A stretch of 64,000 nucleotides of DNA from an uncultured Myxococcales bacterium (GTDB taxonomy: Bacteria > Myxococcota_A > UBA9042), in contig CAIYBN010000144.1 of the NCBI GenBank assembly GCA_903924465.1, positions 1 to 64,000 on the forward strand. The letters run 5' to 3'. The first letter of the stretch is position 1. Each line of letters starts with the position of its first letter. Position numbers and translations under genes: made by a program. Under the pieces are notes generated by a model. That model saw only the letters and a list, made by a program, of their open reading frames with translations, ran no database searches and was not told where the DNA came from. This document shows positions 8,853 to 18,857 of this stretch, piece after piece.

Positions 8853-9845
8853 ATGCCCAAGCCCACCCGCCACCAACTCCCCCTCTTCGCCGAGCCCACG
8901 CCGCCGCCCTCCGCCTTCCTCGCGCGCCTCCAGCCGCGCCTGCGGGCGTGGGCGGACGACGGCATCTGGTTCGGCACGTCGTCGTGGAAATACCCGGGCT
9001 GGCAGGGGCTTGTGTACAACAAGCCGTACAAGTCCCAGCGCGCGTTTGACGACACGTGCATCGCCGAGTACGCGGAGACATTCTCCACGGTCTGCGCGGA
9101 CTTTGCGCTGTACGACTTTCCGCACGCCACGACCATGCGCCACATCGCGGAAGCCACGCCCGCGCACTTTGCCCTGTCGCTCAAGGTCACGGATCGCATC
9201 ACGGTGCTGCGCTATCCGACGCTGCCGCGCTATGGCACCAACGCCGGTCGCGACAATCCGGATTTCCTGAACGTGGATCTGTTCCGCGACGCGTTCCTGC
9301 AACCGTTGGGCGAGCTGCGCGGTAAGGTCGGCGCCATCATCTTTGAATTCTCGACCTTTGCGCCGCGTTCCGGCATGGACGTCTGGCGGTTTGCCGAGCG
9401 CCTCGACGCGTTCCTGGGCCAGCTGCCGACCGGCTTTCACTACGCCGTCGAGGTGCGCAACCACGAGTTCCTGCAGCCGGCGTACCTGGACGTGCTCAAG
9501 CGCCACAACGTGGCCCACGTGCTGAACAATTGGACGCGGATGCCGCCGATTGTCGAGCAGCTGCAGGTGCCGGGCACCCTGCCCGCGGATTTTGCCGTGG
9601 TGCGCGCGCTGCTCAAGCCGGGGCGGTTGTATGCCGACGCCGTGGAGCGGTTCCAGCCATACGAGCGGATTCAGGAAGAGAACCCGGAACTGCGCGACGG
9701 TTTGGTGCAGAGCGTGGAGCGCGCTGTGGCGGAGGGTCGCAAGCTGTTTGCCTACGTGAACAACCGCGCCGAGGGCAACGCGCCGCTGACGATTGACGCC
9801 GTGCTGGAGAAGCTGGAGCCGACGCGAGGCCGGCGGCGGCGGTAG
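8853..9845 (+). CDS. DUF72 (YecE-like) protein
   Basis: This 330-residue protein matches the DUF72 family, TIM-barrel proteins of unknown activity. Family hallmarks are the N-terminal F-G-T-S-S-W-K-Y-P-G-W motif, the F-A-L-S-L-K-V strand, Y-A-V-E-V-R-N-H-E-F and the C-terminal F-A-Y-V-N-N-R-A-E-G-N-A-P segment. No signal peptide is present, so it is cytoplasmic. It stands between two giant surface-protein genes and converges with the second after a 39-base gap. ATG 8853 fits the family N-terminus although its ribosome-binding site is weak. Confidence 0.85.
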   Translation: MPKPTRHQLPLFAEPTPPPSAFLARLQPRLRAWADDGIWFGTSSWKYPGWQGLVYNKPYKSQRAFDDTCIAEYAETFSTVCADFALYDFPHATTMRHIAEATPAHFALSLKVTDRITVLRYPTLPRYGTNAGRDNPDFLNVDLFRDAFLQPLGELRGKVGAIIFEFSTFAPRSGMDVWRFAERLDAFLGQLPTGFHYAVEVRNHEFLQPAYLDVLKRHNVAHVLNNWTRMPPIVEQLQVPGTLPADFAVVRALLKPGRLYADAVERFQPYERIQEENPELRDGLVQSVERAVAEGRKLFAYVNNRAEGNAPLTIDAVLEKLEPTRGRRRR

Positions 9846-9884
9846 ACGGACGCACCGGTCCCATCAGCGCCCTCGTGGCTCATC

Positions 9885-12800
9885 TCAGTTATGACAGCAC
9901 ACCACACCATTGATCCACGCCGCCGTGCCTTGGTTGCGCACGCACGTCTGGTTCATCGAATCGATGCGGTAATTCGTGCTGATGCACGAGTTGCCGTAGT
10001 TGGTGATCTTGCCCTGGCAGCTCGCGCCGATACCGCCAATGTCGTTGGTATCCGTCGTGTTCAAGCAGGCATGGCAGGTGCCGTTGTCGTTGGCGGCGTT
10101 GATGGACCAGCAGCCGGTCTGGAACGCTGCGGCTTGGCTGATGGATTGCAGCAGGACTTGATCCGCGGCGCTGGAGTTGCACACGTGGAAGTTCAAGCCG
10201 CACAACTTGTTGGGCGCGCCTGCACCGGACGTGTTGCCGATGCTGCCGTACCAGTCGCCGTTGCACTGCGCGATGTTCGGGTAGGTGGCAAAGTCCATGA
10301 CGCCTGCGCGCACGCCGCTGGCGCAGCTCGTGTCCTCAATCTTGCAGGTCGACGAGCAGCCGTCGCCGCTGACCTTGTTGCCGTCGTCGCACTGCTCGCC
10401 CAACGCGGCCATGACCACGCCGTCGCCGCAGACGCCGAGCTTGCACACGCCGCTGAAGCACACGTTGACTGCACCGCAGCTGCTCTTGTCCGCCAGAGCG
10501 ATGTGTTGGCAGCCGATGCCGAGCACGCAACTGTCCGTGGTGCACGCGTTGCTGTCGTCGCAGTTGAGCGGCGGCGGAGCGCAGACGCCACCCGAGCAGA
10601 CATCCGGGCCGGTGCACAGGTTGCCATCGTTGCAAGGTGCGTTGTTGGCCGTGTGGCTGCAGCCCGTGATGCCGTTGCAGGAATCGTCCGTGCAGGCGTT
10701 GCTGTCATTGCAGTTGAGTGCGCCACCGGGCGTGCAGACGCCATTGCTGCAGTAGTCGCCGCTGGTGCAGACCGAGCCGTCCGCGTCGCACGACGCACCG
10801 TTGGCGCCGCCGCCGTTGAACACGCACGCGCCGGTCAAGGTGTTGCACGAATCCACGGTGCATGCGTTGCCATCGTTGCACGTCGTCGCGGGTCCGGACA
10901 CGCAAGCGCCGCCGATGCAGGTGTCGCCGTTGGTGCAGGCGTTGCCGTCGGAGCAGCTGCCGGTGTTGGCGGTGTGCGTGCAGCCGGTGGCCGGATTGCA
11001 GGAGTCATTGGTGCAAGCATTGCCGTCGTCGCAGTTCAGCGCCGCGCCCGCCACGCAGTTCGCGCCGGTGCAAATGTCCGGGTTGGTGCAAACGCTGCCG
11101 TCGGCGTCGCACAGGCTGCCGCCATTTTGCGCGACGTAGGTGCAGGCGCCGGTCGCTGGCGTGCAGGTGTTCTTACGGCAGGTGTTGTCGCCAGCCGCGC
11201 TGCACGTGACGATCGTCGCCGGATTGACCTTGCACGAATACGGCAGCGCGCTCACGTCGCAGAACAACGTGCCGTTGCAGAAATTGCCATCTTCCTGGCC
11301 CGCGCAATCCGCGGTGATCTTGCAGCCGCAGTTGTTGGCGCCCGACGTGCACACGCCGCCGCTGCACACGTCGCTGATGGTGCACGGATTGCCGTCGTCG
11401 CAGGACAGGATGTTGTTGCTGTGGATGCAGCCGGCGATCGGGTCGCACGCGTCCGTGGTGCACACCTTGCCGTCATCGCAGAGCACCGTGGGTGACACGA
11501 GGTTGCCCTTGCACACGCCCAAGCCGCAGACGTCGCCCGTGGTGCACGCATTGTTGTCGTTGCAGCTCAGGTTGTTGACGGCGAACACGCAGCCCGTGCC
11601 GGGGTTGCAGCTGTCGGTGGTGCACAGGTTGTTGTCGTTGCACGTGATGCCGGTACCGGCGCACGCCTTGTTGGCGCACAGGTCGTTGGTCGTGCACGCG
11701 TTGCCGTCGTCGCAAATGGCGGTATTGGCGGTGTTCAGGCAGCCGGTCGCCGAGTTGCAGGAGTCAGTGGTGCACGGGTTGGCGTCGTTGCAGTTCAGCG
11801 AGCCAGTCGAGCTGCAGAGGCCGCCCGCGCACGTGTCGCCGGTGGTGCACGCGTTCCCGTCATTGCACGGGACGGCGTTGGCCGTGTACTTGCAGCCCGT
11901 TGCCGCGAGGCACGCGTCGTCCGTGCAGGTATTGCCGTCGTTGCAGGTGATGGCGGTTCCCAGGCAGGCGCCCGCCGCGCACTTGTCCGCCGACGTGCAG
12001 GCATTGCCGTCGTCGCAGTTCGCGGTCGAGTTGGTGAACACGCAATTGCCGGTCGTGATGTCACACGCATCGATGGTGCAAGGATTGGAATCGTTGCAGT
12101 TCTTGACGGCGCCAGGCACGCAGCCCGACGCGGCGCAGATGTCGCCGACCGTGCACGGGTTGTTGTCGGTGCACGGGCTGGCGTTGGCCGTGTGCGTGCA
12201 GCCCGTCGCGGGATTGCAGCTGTCGTCCGTGCAAGCGTTGTTGTCGTTGCAGTTCACCTGTGGGCCGGGCAGGCAGACACCCGCGTTGCAGGCGTCGCCA
12301 ACCGAGCACACCGAGTTGTCGGCGTTGCACGGCGCGTTCTGGTTCTGCGCGATGTAGTTGCACACACCGGTCGCAGGCGTGCACGTGTTGACGGTGCAGG
12401 TGCCATTGCCGGCGGTGTCGCACGTCACAATCGTCGCCGGGTTGACTTTGCAGTTGTACGGCAAGGCGCTGGTGTCGCAGATGAGTGTGCCGTTGCAGAA
12501 ATTGCCGTCTTCTTGCGCCGCGCAATCGGCATTTTGCGTGCAGCCGCAGGAATTCGCGCCGCTCGTGCAGACGCCCGCCGCGCAGACATCGCCCACGGTG
12601 CAGCCGTTGCCGTCATCGCAGGTGTTGGTGTTGTTGACGTGCGTGCAGCCGGTCAGCGGATTGCATGCGTCATTGGTGCAGATTTTGCCGTCGTCGCAGA
12701 ACGTGGCCACCACAACGGCGGTGCCCGTGCACGCGCCGCCCGCGCACGCGTCGTTGGTCGTGCAGGCGTTGCCGTCATTGCAGGAGAGCGCGTTGTTGCT

Positions 12801-15800
12801 GTGCGCGCAGCCCGTCGCCGGCGAACACGAGTCGCTGGTGCAAATGTTGCTGTCGTCGCAGTTCACGCTGACGCCGCTGCAAACGCCGCCCGCGCACGTG
12901 TCGTTCTGACTGCACGCGTTGCCGTCGTTGCAGGAGAGCGCGTTGTTGGCGAATACGCACGTGCCGGTCGCAGGATTGCAGGAGTCATTCGTGCAGGGGT
13001 TGCCGTCGTTGCAGACCGCTACCGCGCCGGGCTTGCAGGCGCCGGTGGCACAGATGTCGCCGACCGTGCAGGCATTGCCGTCGGTGCACGGCGAGGTGTT
13101 GTTGCTGTGCTGGCAGCCCAACGTCGCGCTGCAGGAGTCGTTCGTGCACGCGTTGCTGTCGTCGCAATTCAGGCTGGCGCCCGCTTTGCAGGTGCCCGCG
13201 CCGCACACGTCCGGTGACGTGCATACGCTGTTGTCCGCGTTGCATGGGCCGCCTTCGTTCTGGTTGACGTAGCTGCACTTGCCGGTGCCCGTCGCACACG
13301 TGTTCTTCGTGCAGACGGTATCCGCGCTGGCGTCGCAGGTGACGATCGTCGCCGGATTGACCTTGCAGCTGTAGGGCAGAGCGCCTTTGTCGCAGTACAA
13401 CGTGCCGTCGCAGAAATTGCCGTTCTCCTGACTGGCGCAGTCCGCCGTCGTGGCGCAGCCGCAGGTATTCGTGCCGCTCTTGCACGCGCCCGCGGTGCAC
13501 GCATCGCCCACGGTGCAGGGATTGCCGTCGTCGCAGGTGACTGCGTTGTTGGTGTGCGCGCAACCCGTCGCCGGGACGCAGCTTTCCGTCGTGCACGGGT
13601 TGCCATCGTCGCACAGCACGGCGACGCTCACCGCAGTGCCGGCGCAGGCGCCGCTCGAGCACACGTCGTTCTGTGTGCAAGCGTTGTTGTCGTTGCAGCT
13701 CAGCGTATTGACCGCGTTGACGCAGCCTTTCTTCGGGTCGCAGCTGTCGGTTGTGCACACGTTGTTGTCGTTGCAGTTGAGCGCCGAGCCGCCGCAGACG
13801 CCGCCCGCGCAGACATCGTTGGCGCTGCACGCGTTGCCGTCGTCGCAACTCAGCGCGTTGTTGGCGAACACGCAATTGCCACTGCCCTTGTCGCACGAGT
13901 CGCTGGTGCACGCGTTGCCGTCCGCGCAGACTTTGATGGCGCCGGGTACGCAGCCAGCGGAGACGCATTGGTCACCGACGGTGCAGGCGTTGCCGTCGGT
14001 GCACGGCGACGCGTTGGCCTTGTGCACGCAGCCGGTGATCTTGTCGCAGGAATCGTCGGTGCACGGGTTGCCGTCGTCACACACGAGCGGCGCGCCAGCC
14101 GAGCAAATGCCGTTCACACACGTGTCGTTGGTCGTGCAGACGCTGCCATCCGCGTCGCAAGGTTTGCCGGCGTTCTGGCTCTGGTAGCCGCACGTGCCGG
14201 TGGTCGTGGTGCAGACGTTCTTGGTGCAGGTCGTGTCGCCGCCCGCGTCGCAGGTCACGACAGTCTTGGGATTGACCTTGCAGTTGTACGGCAGCGCGCT
14301 CTTGTCGCAGAACAGCGTGCCGTTGCAGAAATTGCCGTCTTCCTGGCCCGCGCAGTCGCTGTCCTGCGCGCAGCCACAGGTATTGGTGCCGCTGGTGCAC
14401 TTGCCGGCGGCGCAGACATCGCCGGTGGTGCAGCTGTTGCCGTCGTCGCAGGTCGCCGTATTGTTGGCGTGACTGCAGCCGGTCGAGGGATTGCAGCCGT
14501 CGGTCGTGCACGGGTTGGCGTCATCGCACTGGACGGCGGCGCTGACCGCGGTGCCCTTGCAGGTACCGCCACCGCAGATGTCGTTGCTGGTGCACGCGTT
14601 GCTGTCGTCGCACGTCACGGTATTGTTGGAATGCACGCAGCCACTCGCCGAGGCGCACGAATCGTTGGTGCACGGGTTGCCATCGTCACAGCTGATGCCG
14701 GCGCCGGAGCAGATGCCGTTCTGGCAGCTATCGCCCTGGCTACACGCGTTGCCGTCGTTGCACGGCAGCGTGTTGTTCAGGAACAAGCACTTGCCGCTGG
14801 ACGCATCGCAGCTGTCGGTCGTGCATGGATTGCTGTCGTTGCAGACGGTGCCGGCCCCCGCCACGCAAGCGTTCTGGCTGCACGCGTCGCCGACCGTGCA
14901 GGGATTGCCGTCGCTGCACGGACTGGCGTTGGCCACGTGCACGCAGCCGGTCTTGGGATTGCAGCTGTCATCGCTGCACGGATTGCCGTCGTCGCAGACC
15001 AGCGCGGCGCCCTGGGCGCATTCGCCCAATTTGCACGCGTCGTTGGTCGTGCACACGCTGCCGTCGGCGTCGCAGGTCTGGCCCTCGTTGACCGCGTTGT
15101 TGCCGCACTTGCCGACCTTCGGGTCGCACTGGTTGTGCAAGCACGTCGTGTCCGCGGTCGTGTCGCAGGTCACAACGGTCTTGGGATTGATCTTGCAGTT
15201 GTAGGGCGGCGCGCTCTTGTCGCAGAACAACGTGCCGTTGCAGAAGTTGCCGTCTTCCTGGCCCGCGCAGTCCGCGTCGCTGTTGCAGCCGCAGGTATTC
15301 GTGCCGCCGACGCAGGCGCCGCCAGCGCAGGTGTCGCCGGTGCTGCATGGATTGCCGTCGTCGCAGACGTTGGCGTTGGCCACATGCGTACAGCCAACCG
15401 TCGGATCGCAGGCGTCCGTCGTGCAGGGATTGCCATCGTCACAGACCACGCTCGCGCTGACGGTCTGGCCTTTGCACGCGCCGCCGCCGCACAGGTCACC
15501 GGTGGTGCAGGCATTGCCGTCGTCGCAGGGCACGGTGTTGGGCGTGTTGACGCAGCTCTTGGTCGGATCGCAGGAGTCCGACGTGCAGGGGTTTTTGTCG
15601 TCGCAGATCGCCGACACGCCGGAGCACACGCCGTTGGCGCAAGTGTCGTTCAGCGAACAGGCGTTGCCGTCGTCGCACGGCAACGTGTTCTTGACATAGG
15701 CGCACTTGCCGGTGCCCTGGTCGCAGGCGTCGTCGGTGCAGGGATTCTCGTCGTCGCATTGCGTCAACGGTCCGGACGCGCAGGCCGAATCCTTGCAAAT

Positions 15801-17504
15801 ATCGCCCACGGTACACGCATTGCCGTCGCTGCACGCGGCGGAGGAAGGCGCGAACACGCAGCCGGTCTTGGGATCGCAGCTGTCGGTGGTGCACGGATTC
15901 TTGTCATCACAATTCAGGAGGGGCCCAGGCACGCAGGCGCCACCGGTGCACGTGTCGGTCGTCGTGCAGACCGTGCCGTCCGCGTCGCAGCCCAAGCCGT
16001 CGTTGACGGGCACGTACAGGCACTTGCCGGTGGGCTTGTCGCACTGGTTCTGCGAGCACGCCGTGTCCGCGCCGCCGTCGCAGGTGATGACGGTCATCGG
16101 ATTGACCTTGCACAACCACTGCGGGCCGGTCTGATCGCAATACAGCGTGCCATTGCAGAGGTTGCTGTCCTCGTAGGCGCCACAATCGACGTCGGAGGTG
16201 CAGGCACAGGACGACGCGCCGGGATTGCACACGCCGCTGGAGCAGGTGTCGCCGGTGGTGCAGAGATTGCCGTCTTCGCACGGCAGCGTGTTGGGCGCCC
16301 ATTGGCAGCCCAAGGTCGGATCGCAGGACTCCGTGGTGCACGGATTGCCGTCGTCGCAAATCGTCGCGGCGGAGAGCGCTTGGCCCACGCACGTTCCACC
16401 GGTGCAAGTGTCGTTCGCGGTGCACGGATTCTTGTCATTGCACGGCAAGGAAGTCGGCGTGTAGACGCAGCCCTTTTGCGGGTCGCACGCGTCGATGGTG
16501 CACAACGAACCGTCATCACAGGAGAATCCTGTGCCGGCGCACGCGCCGTTGGTGCAAATGTCGTCTTTCGAGCAGGCGTTGCCGTCGTCGCAGGGCGCGG
16601 AACTGAACGTAAACGTGCAGTCGCCCGACAAATCACAGCCATCCGTCGTGCAGGCATTGCCATCGTTGCAGACCTTGCCGGCGCCGGGAGTACACACCGT
16701 GCCCGCGCAAACATCGCCGACGGTGCACGAGCTGCCGTCGTCGCAGGCGGAACCGTCCATCGGTGCGTGCACGCAGCCTGCGACCGCATCGCAGGTGTCC
16801 GCAGTGCAAATGTTCTTGTCGTCGCAATCGAGGTTGCCGGCCGGGGTGCACTTGCCGAACTGACAGGTGTCGCCGACCGTGCAGGCGTTGTTGTCATCAC
16901 ACGCCCCGGCGTTGATGAGCGCGTGCTGGCAGCCGTGGTTGAGATCGCACTGGTCATCGCTGCACGGGTTGCCGTCGTCACAATTCTGCGCGATGCCGCC
17001 CTGACACTTACCGTCGGTGCAGGTCTGGAGCGTCGTACAGGCGTCGCCATCCTCGCACGTCGCCCCGTTGGGCAATTCGGCTGGCTGACAAATACTGTCA
17101 ATACAAGTGCTTGGCGTACACGGCGTCGACAGCGCCAGGCAGTCGCCGGATGCCACGCACGGGGTCGTCGTCGTCGCCGCATCCGCGGCATCCACCACAT
17201 CACCACCATCCGATTGGACGATGTCGAACAGCGGATTGACATCGCTATCCGGAAACTGCACGTCATAATCGACTGATGTGACATCCTGACCGAGTCCGAG
17301 ATCGTCATTCAAGCCGGTCACGTCATCGCCATTATTCGCATCCGGATTGTAGCCAGGAATCACGGTCGTATCGTCGCCGCACGCGGAAAGGCCTGCGAGA
17401 ATCAGCGAGAACAGGCCCGAGCGCATGGCCCAAACCCGCCGCGTTTGCGCCGATCGAAGGTGTCGCGATGAATCGTTTGTGGTGGTCGAACAATACGGTT
17501 TCAT
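9885..17504 (-). CDS. Giant Cys-rich repeat lipoprotein
   Basis: The predicted 2,539-residue protein has a lipobox (L-S-A-C-G-D) and an Asp-rich linker. A very long array of short disulfide-type repeats follows, with consensus C-D-D-G-N-x-C-T-x-D-x-C-x-x-x-x-G-C. Six longer inserts (E-D-G-N-F-C-N-G-T-L-F-C core) recur through the array. Near the end a C-G-D-G ... C-D-D-G-N-K-x-S-G-D-G-C motif matches the DUF4215/Myxococcus Cys-rich repeat. The last ~145 residues form a Cys-rich domain I do not recognise. Such proteins are expected to form long rigid extracellular stalks. The start at 17504 has a GGGAG box six bases away but gives a long N-terminal region; ATG 17426, just before the hydrophobic core, is the alternative. 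Confidence 0.9.
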   Translation of the reverse strand: MKPYCSTTTNDSSRHLRSAQTRRVWAMRSGLFSLILAGLSACGDDTTVIPGYNPDANNGDDVTGLNDDLGLGQDVTSVDYDVQFPDSDVNPLFDIVQSDGGDVVDAADAATTTTPCVASGDCLALSTPCTPSTCIDSICQPAELPNGATCEDGDACTTLQTCTDGKCQGGIAQNCDDGNPCSDDQCDLNHGCQHALINAGACDDNNACTVGDTCQFGKCTPAGNLDCDDKNICTADTCDAVAGCVHAPMDGSACDDGSSCTVGDVCAGTVCTPGAGKVCNDGNACTTDGCDLSGDCTFTFSSAPCDDGNACSKDDICTNGACAGTGFSCDDGSLCTIDACDPQKGCVYTPTSLPCNDKNPCTANDTCTGGTCVGQALSAATICDDGNPCTTESCDPTLGCQWAPNTLPCEDGNLCTTGDTCSSGVCNPGASSCACTSDVDCGAYEDSNLCNGTLYCDQTGPQWLCKVNPMTVITCDGGADTACSQNQCDKPTGKCLYVPVNDGLGCDADGTVCTTTDTCTGGACVPGPLLNCDDKNPCTTDSCDPKTGCVFAPSSAACSDGNACTVGDICKDSACASGPLTQCDDENPCTDDACDQGTGKCAYVKNTLPCDDGNACSLNDTCANGVCSGVSAICDDKNPCTSDSCDPTKSCVNTPNTVPCDDGNACTTGDLCGGGACKGQTVSASVVCDDGNPCTTDACDPTVGCTHVANANVCDDGNPCSTGDTCAGGACVGGTNTCGCNSDADCAGQEDGNFCNGTLFCDKSAPPYNCKINPKTVVTCDTTADTTCLHNQCDPKVGKCGNNAVNEGQTCDADGSVCTTNDACKLGECAQGAALVCDDGNPCSDDSCNPKTGCVHVANASPCSDGNPCTVGDACSQNACVAGAGTVCNDSNPCTTDSCDASSGKCLFLNNTLPCNDGNACSQGDSCQNGICSGAGISCDDGNPCTNDSCASASGCVHSNNTVTCDDSNACTSNDICGGGTCKGTAVSAAVQCDDANPCTTDGCNPSTGCSHANNTATCDDGNSCTTGDVCAAGKCTSGTNTCGCAQDSDCAGQEDGNFCNGTLFCDKSALPYNCKVNPKTVVTCDAGGDTTCTKNVCTTTTGTCGYQSQNAGKPCDADGSVCTTNDTCVNGICSAGAPLVCDDGNPCTDDSCDKITGCVHKANASPCTDGNACTVGDQCVSAGCVPGAIKVCADGNACTSDSCDKGSGNCVFANNALSCDDGNACSANDVCAGGVCGGSALNCNDNNVCTTDSCDPKKGCVNAVNTLSCNDNNACTQNDVCSSGACAGTAVSVAVLCDDGNPCTTESCVPATGCAHTNNAVTCDDGNPCTVGDACTAGACKSGTNTCGCATTADCASQENGNFCDGTLYCDKGALPYSCKVNPATIVTCDASADTVCTKNTCATGTGKCSYVNQNEGGPCNADNSVCTSPDVCGAGTCKAGASLNCDDSNACTNDSCSATLGCQHSNNTSPCTDGNACTVGDICATGACKPGAVAVCNDGNPCTNDSCNPATGTCVFANNALSCNDGNACSQNDTCAGGVCSGVSVNCDDSNICTSDSCSPATGCAHSNNALSCNDGNACTTNDACAGGACTGTAVVVATFCDDGKICTNDACNPLTGCTHVNNTNTCDDGNGCTVGDVCAAGVCTSGANSCGCTQNADCAAQEDGNFCNGTLICDTSALPYNCKVNPATIVTCDTAGNGTCTVNTCTPATGVCNYIAQNQNAPCNADNSVCSVGDACNAGVCLPGPQVNCNDNNACTDDSCNPATGCTHTANASPCTDNNPCTVGDICAASGCVPGAVKNCNDSNPCTIDACDITTGNCVFTNSTANCDDGNACTSADKCAAGACLGTAITCNDGNTCTDDACLAATGCKYTANAVPCNDGNACTTGDTCAGGLCSSTGSLNCNDANPCTTDSCNSATGCLNTANTAICDDGNACTTNDLCANKACAGTGITCNDNNLCTTDSCNPGTGCVFAVNNLSCNDNNACTTGDVCGLGVCKGNLVSPTVLCDDGKVCTTDACDPIAGCIHSNNILSCDDGNPCTISDVCSGGVCTSGANNCGCKITADCAGQEDGNFCNGTLFCDVSALPYSCKVNPATIVTCSAAGDNTCRKNTCTPATGACTYVAQNGGSLCDADGSVCTNPDICTGANCVAGAALNCDDGNACTNDSCNPATGCTHTANTGSCSDGNACTNGDTCIGGACVSGPATTCNDGNACTVDSCNTLTGACVFNGGGANGASCDADGSVCTSGDYCSNGVCTPGGALNCNDSNACTDDSCNGITGCSHTANNAPCNDGNLCTGPDVCSGGVCAPPPLNCDDSNACTTDSCVLGIGCQHIALADKSSCGAVNVCFSGVCKLGVCGDGVVMAALGEQCDDGNKVSGDGCSSTCKIEDTSCASGVRAGVMDFATYPNIAQCNGDWYGSIGNTSGAGAPNKLCGLNFHVCNSSAADQVLLQSISQAAAFQTGCWSINAANDNGTCHACLNTTDTNDIGGIGASCQGKITNYGNSCISTNYRIDSMNQTCVRNQGTAAWINGVVCCHN
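11278..16158 (-). repeat. Higher-order tandem repeat with a 915-bp period
   Basis: Anchor codons of the conserved F-C-N-G-T-L insert end at 11280, 12498, 13413, 14328, 15243 and 16158. The last four intervals are exactly 915 bp (305 codons) each; the first is 1,218 bp (915 plus 303). Each unit contains one long insert and a fixed series of short Cys-rich repeats. The copies differ in sequence but not in length over those four intervals. This is a coding super-repeat rather than a DNA element. Confidence 0.9.
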
Positions 17505-17654
17505 GAGAACTCCCGGCACGCGTCCGCCGGTAGCATACCCGAAACCCCGGCGCGTCCAATAAACAACGAATGTGTTTGTTTGTAAATGGGGGCTGGAGGC
17601 AAGACGCCGCGTGTGGCACGGGAAATTCACGCACCGTTTTGGACAATCTGGTCG

Positions 17655-18833
17655 TCAGCGCAATTGGGCGGTCTGGCGCAAATCGTAGGTGATATTCTTC
17701 TGGTGCGCTTCGATCGTGCCGCCGCCAATTTCCAACAATTTGGCATCGCGCCAGAGGCGTTCCACGTCGTATTCTCCGACGTAGCCATAGCCGCCCAGCG
17801 TCTGGATCGCGCGATCCGCGACGTTCTTGGCCATCGTCGCGCAGTACAGCTTCACGCCGTCGGAATCGACGCGGTTGCCGTGGCTTTCCAGATCCAGCCT
17901 GCTCGCGGTCACGTAGACGTACGCGCGGCCGGCCATCCATTCGGCATAGGAATCGCCAATGTAGCGCTGGATTTGGCCGAAATTGCGCAGCGACTGGCCA
18001 AAAGCGTGGCGCTCGCCCGAGTAGCGATTCATCACTTCCACGCAGCGACGCGCAATGCCAAGGCTCATCGCGGCCAAGGTCAAGCGTTCAATTTCCAGAT
18101 TGCGCATCATGTGTTTGGTCGACTCGCCTTCGTTGCCGATGAGGTTGACCGCGGGCACGCGGCAATCGTCAAACACCAGTTCCGCCGTCGCCGATGCGCG
18201 CATGCCGAGCTTGTCGTGAATCTTCTGGCCCAGACGAAAGCCGGGCATGCCTTTTTCGACCAAAAAACTGCTGATCTGTCGGCCTTTTTCCGAGCTGGTG
18301 CGGGCGTAGACAAGGAAGCAGTCGCCGAGATCCGTGTTGTTGATGGCGCCGTTGGTAATCCACATCTTGGCGCCGTTCAGGACGTAGAAATCGCCATCGC
18401 GACGCGCTGTTGTGCTCATCGCCAACGCGTCGGTGCCCGCGTGTGGCTCACTCATGCCCATGCCAGCGATCCATTCCCCGCTGATGACCTTGGGCAACAC
18501 CCGGCGGCGTTGCGCGTCGTTGGCATTTACGTTGAAATTGTTCACGAATAGCATGGCATGAGCCAGATAGCTCAAGGTGAACGCGGGATCCACAGCGCTC
18601 AATTCTTCGTGGGCAATGACTGCTGCCGTGGCGTCCATACCGGCGCCACCCCAGCGTTCCGGCACGGTCAGACCCAGCAGGCCCAGGCTGCCGAGCTTGC
18701 GAAAGAGCGGCACATTGAACGTTTCCGTGCGGTCGGCCTCGCGGGCCTGCGGCTGCAACTCTCGTTCGGCAAAATCGCGGACAAGTTCGCGCAGCGCTTG
18801 GTGTTCTTCAGTCGGATTGAAAATGTCGTGCAT
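17655..18833 (-). CDS. Acyl-CoA dehydrogenase, isovaleryl-CoA-dehydrogenase-like
   Basis: The 392-residue flavoprotein would oxidise an acyl-CoA to the 2-enoyl-CoA, passing electrons to ETF. Family motifs are M-G-M-S-E-P-H-A-G-T-D, W-I-T-N-G, A-F-G-Q-S and L-G-G-Y-G-Y. The C-terminal position that holds the catalytic Glu in MCAD/SCAD reads L-E-I-G-G-G-T here. A glutamate instead lies in L-E-I-E-R (E249), the arrangement of isovaleryl-CoA dehydrogenase, so a leucine-breakdown or similar branched substrate is plausible. It follows sua5 after 24 bases on the same strand and may be the last gene of the long minus-strand cluster. Confidence 0.9.
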   Translation of the reverse strand: MHDIFNPTEEHQALRELVRDFAERELQPQAREADRTETFNVPLFRKLGSLGLLGLTVPERWGGAGMDATAAVIAHEELSAVDPAFTLSYLAHAMLFVNNFNVNANDAQRRRVLPKVISGEWIAGMGMSEPHAGTDALAMSTTARRDGDFYVLNGAKMWITNGAINNTDLGDCFLVYARTSSEKGRQISSFLVEKGMPGFRLGQKIHDKLGMRASATAELVFDDCRVPAVNLIGNEGESTKHMMRNLEIERLTLAAMSLGIARRCVEVMNRYSGERHAFGQSLRNFGQIQRYIGDSYAEWMAGRAYVYVTASRLDLESHGNRVDSDGVKLYCATMAKNVADRAIQTLGGYGYVGEYDVERLWRDAKLLEIGGGTIEAHQKNITYDLRQTAQLR

Positions 18834-18857
18834 GGTCAGCCTCGCAGGCGCGGGAGC

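Noticed and set aside
9891..12357. Long plus-strand frames across the giant gene
   Set aside because: They are shadows of the repeat array, with repetitive Ser/Gln/Leu or Ala/Val content and no family motifs.
11278..16158. Regularly spaced repeats suggestive of a CRISPR or satellite array
   Set aside because: The repeats are long, in frame, divergent and encode Cys-rich modules; there are no short identical repeats with unique spacers.
13554..17276. A 1,240-codon open frame on the plus strand
   Set aside because: It is antisense to the Cys-rich giant gene. The biased repeat codons (TGC, GAC, AAC) rarely give stops on the opposite strand, and the translation is low-complexity Ala/Arg/Val.
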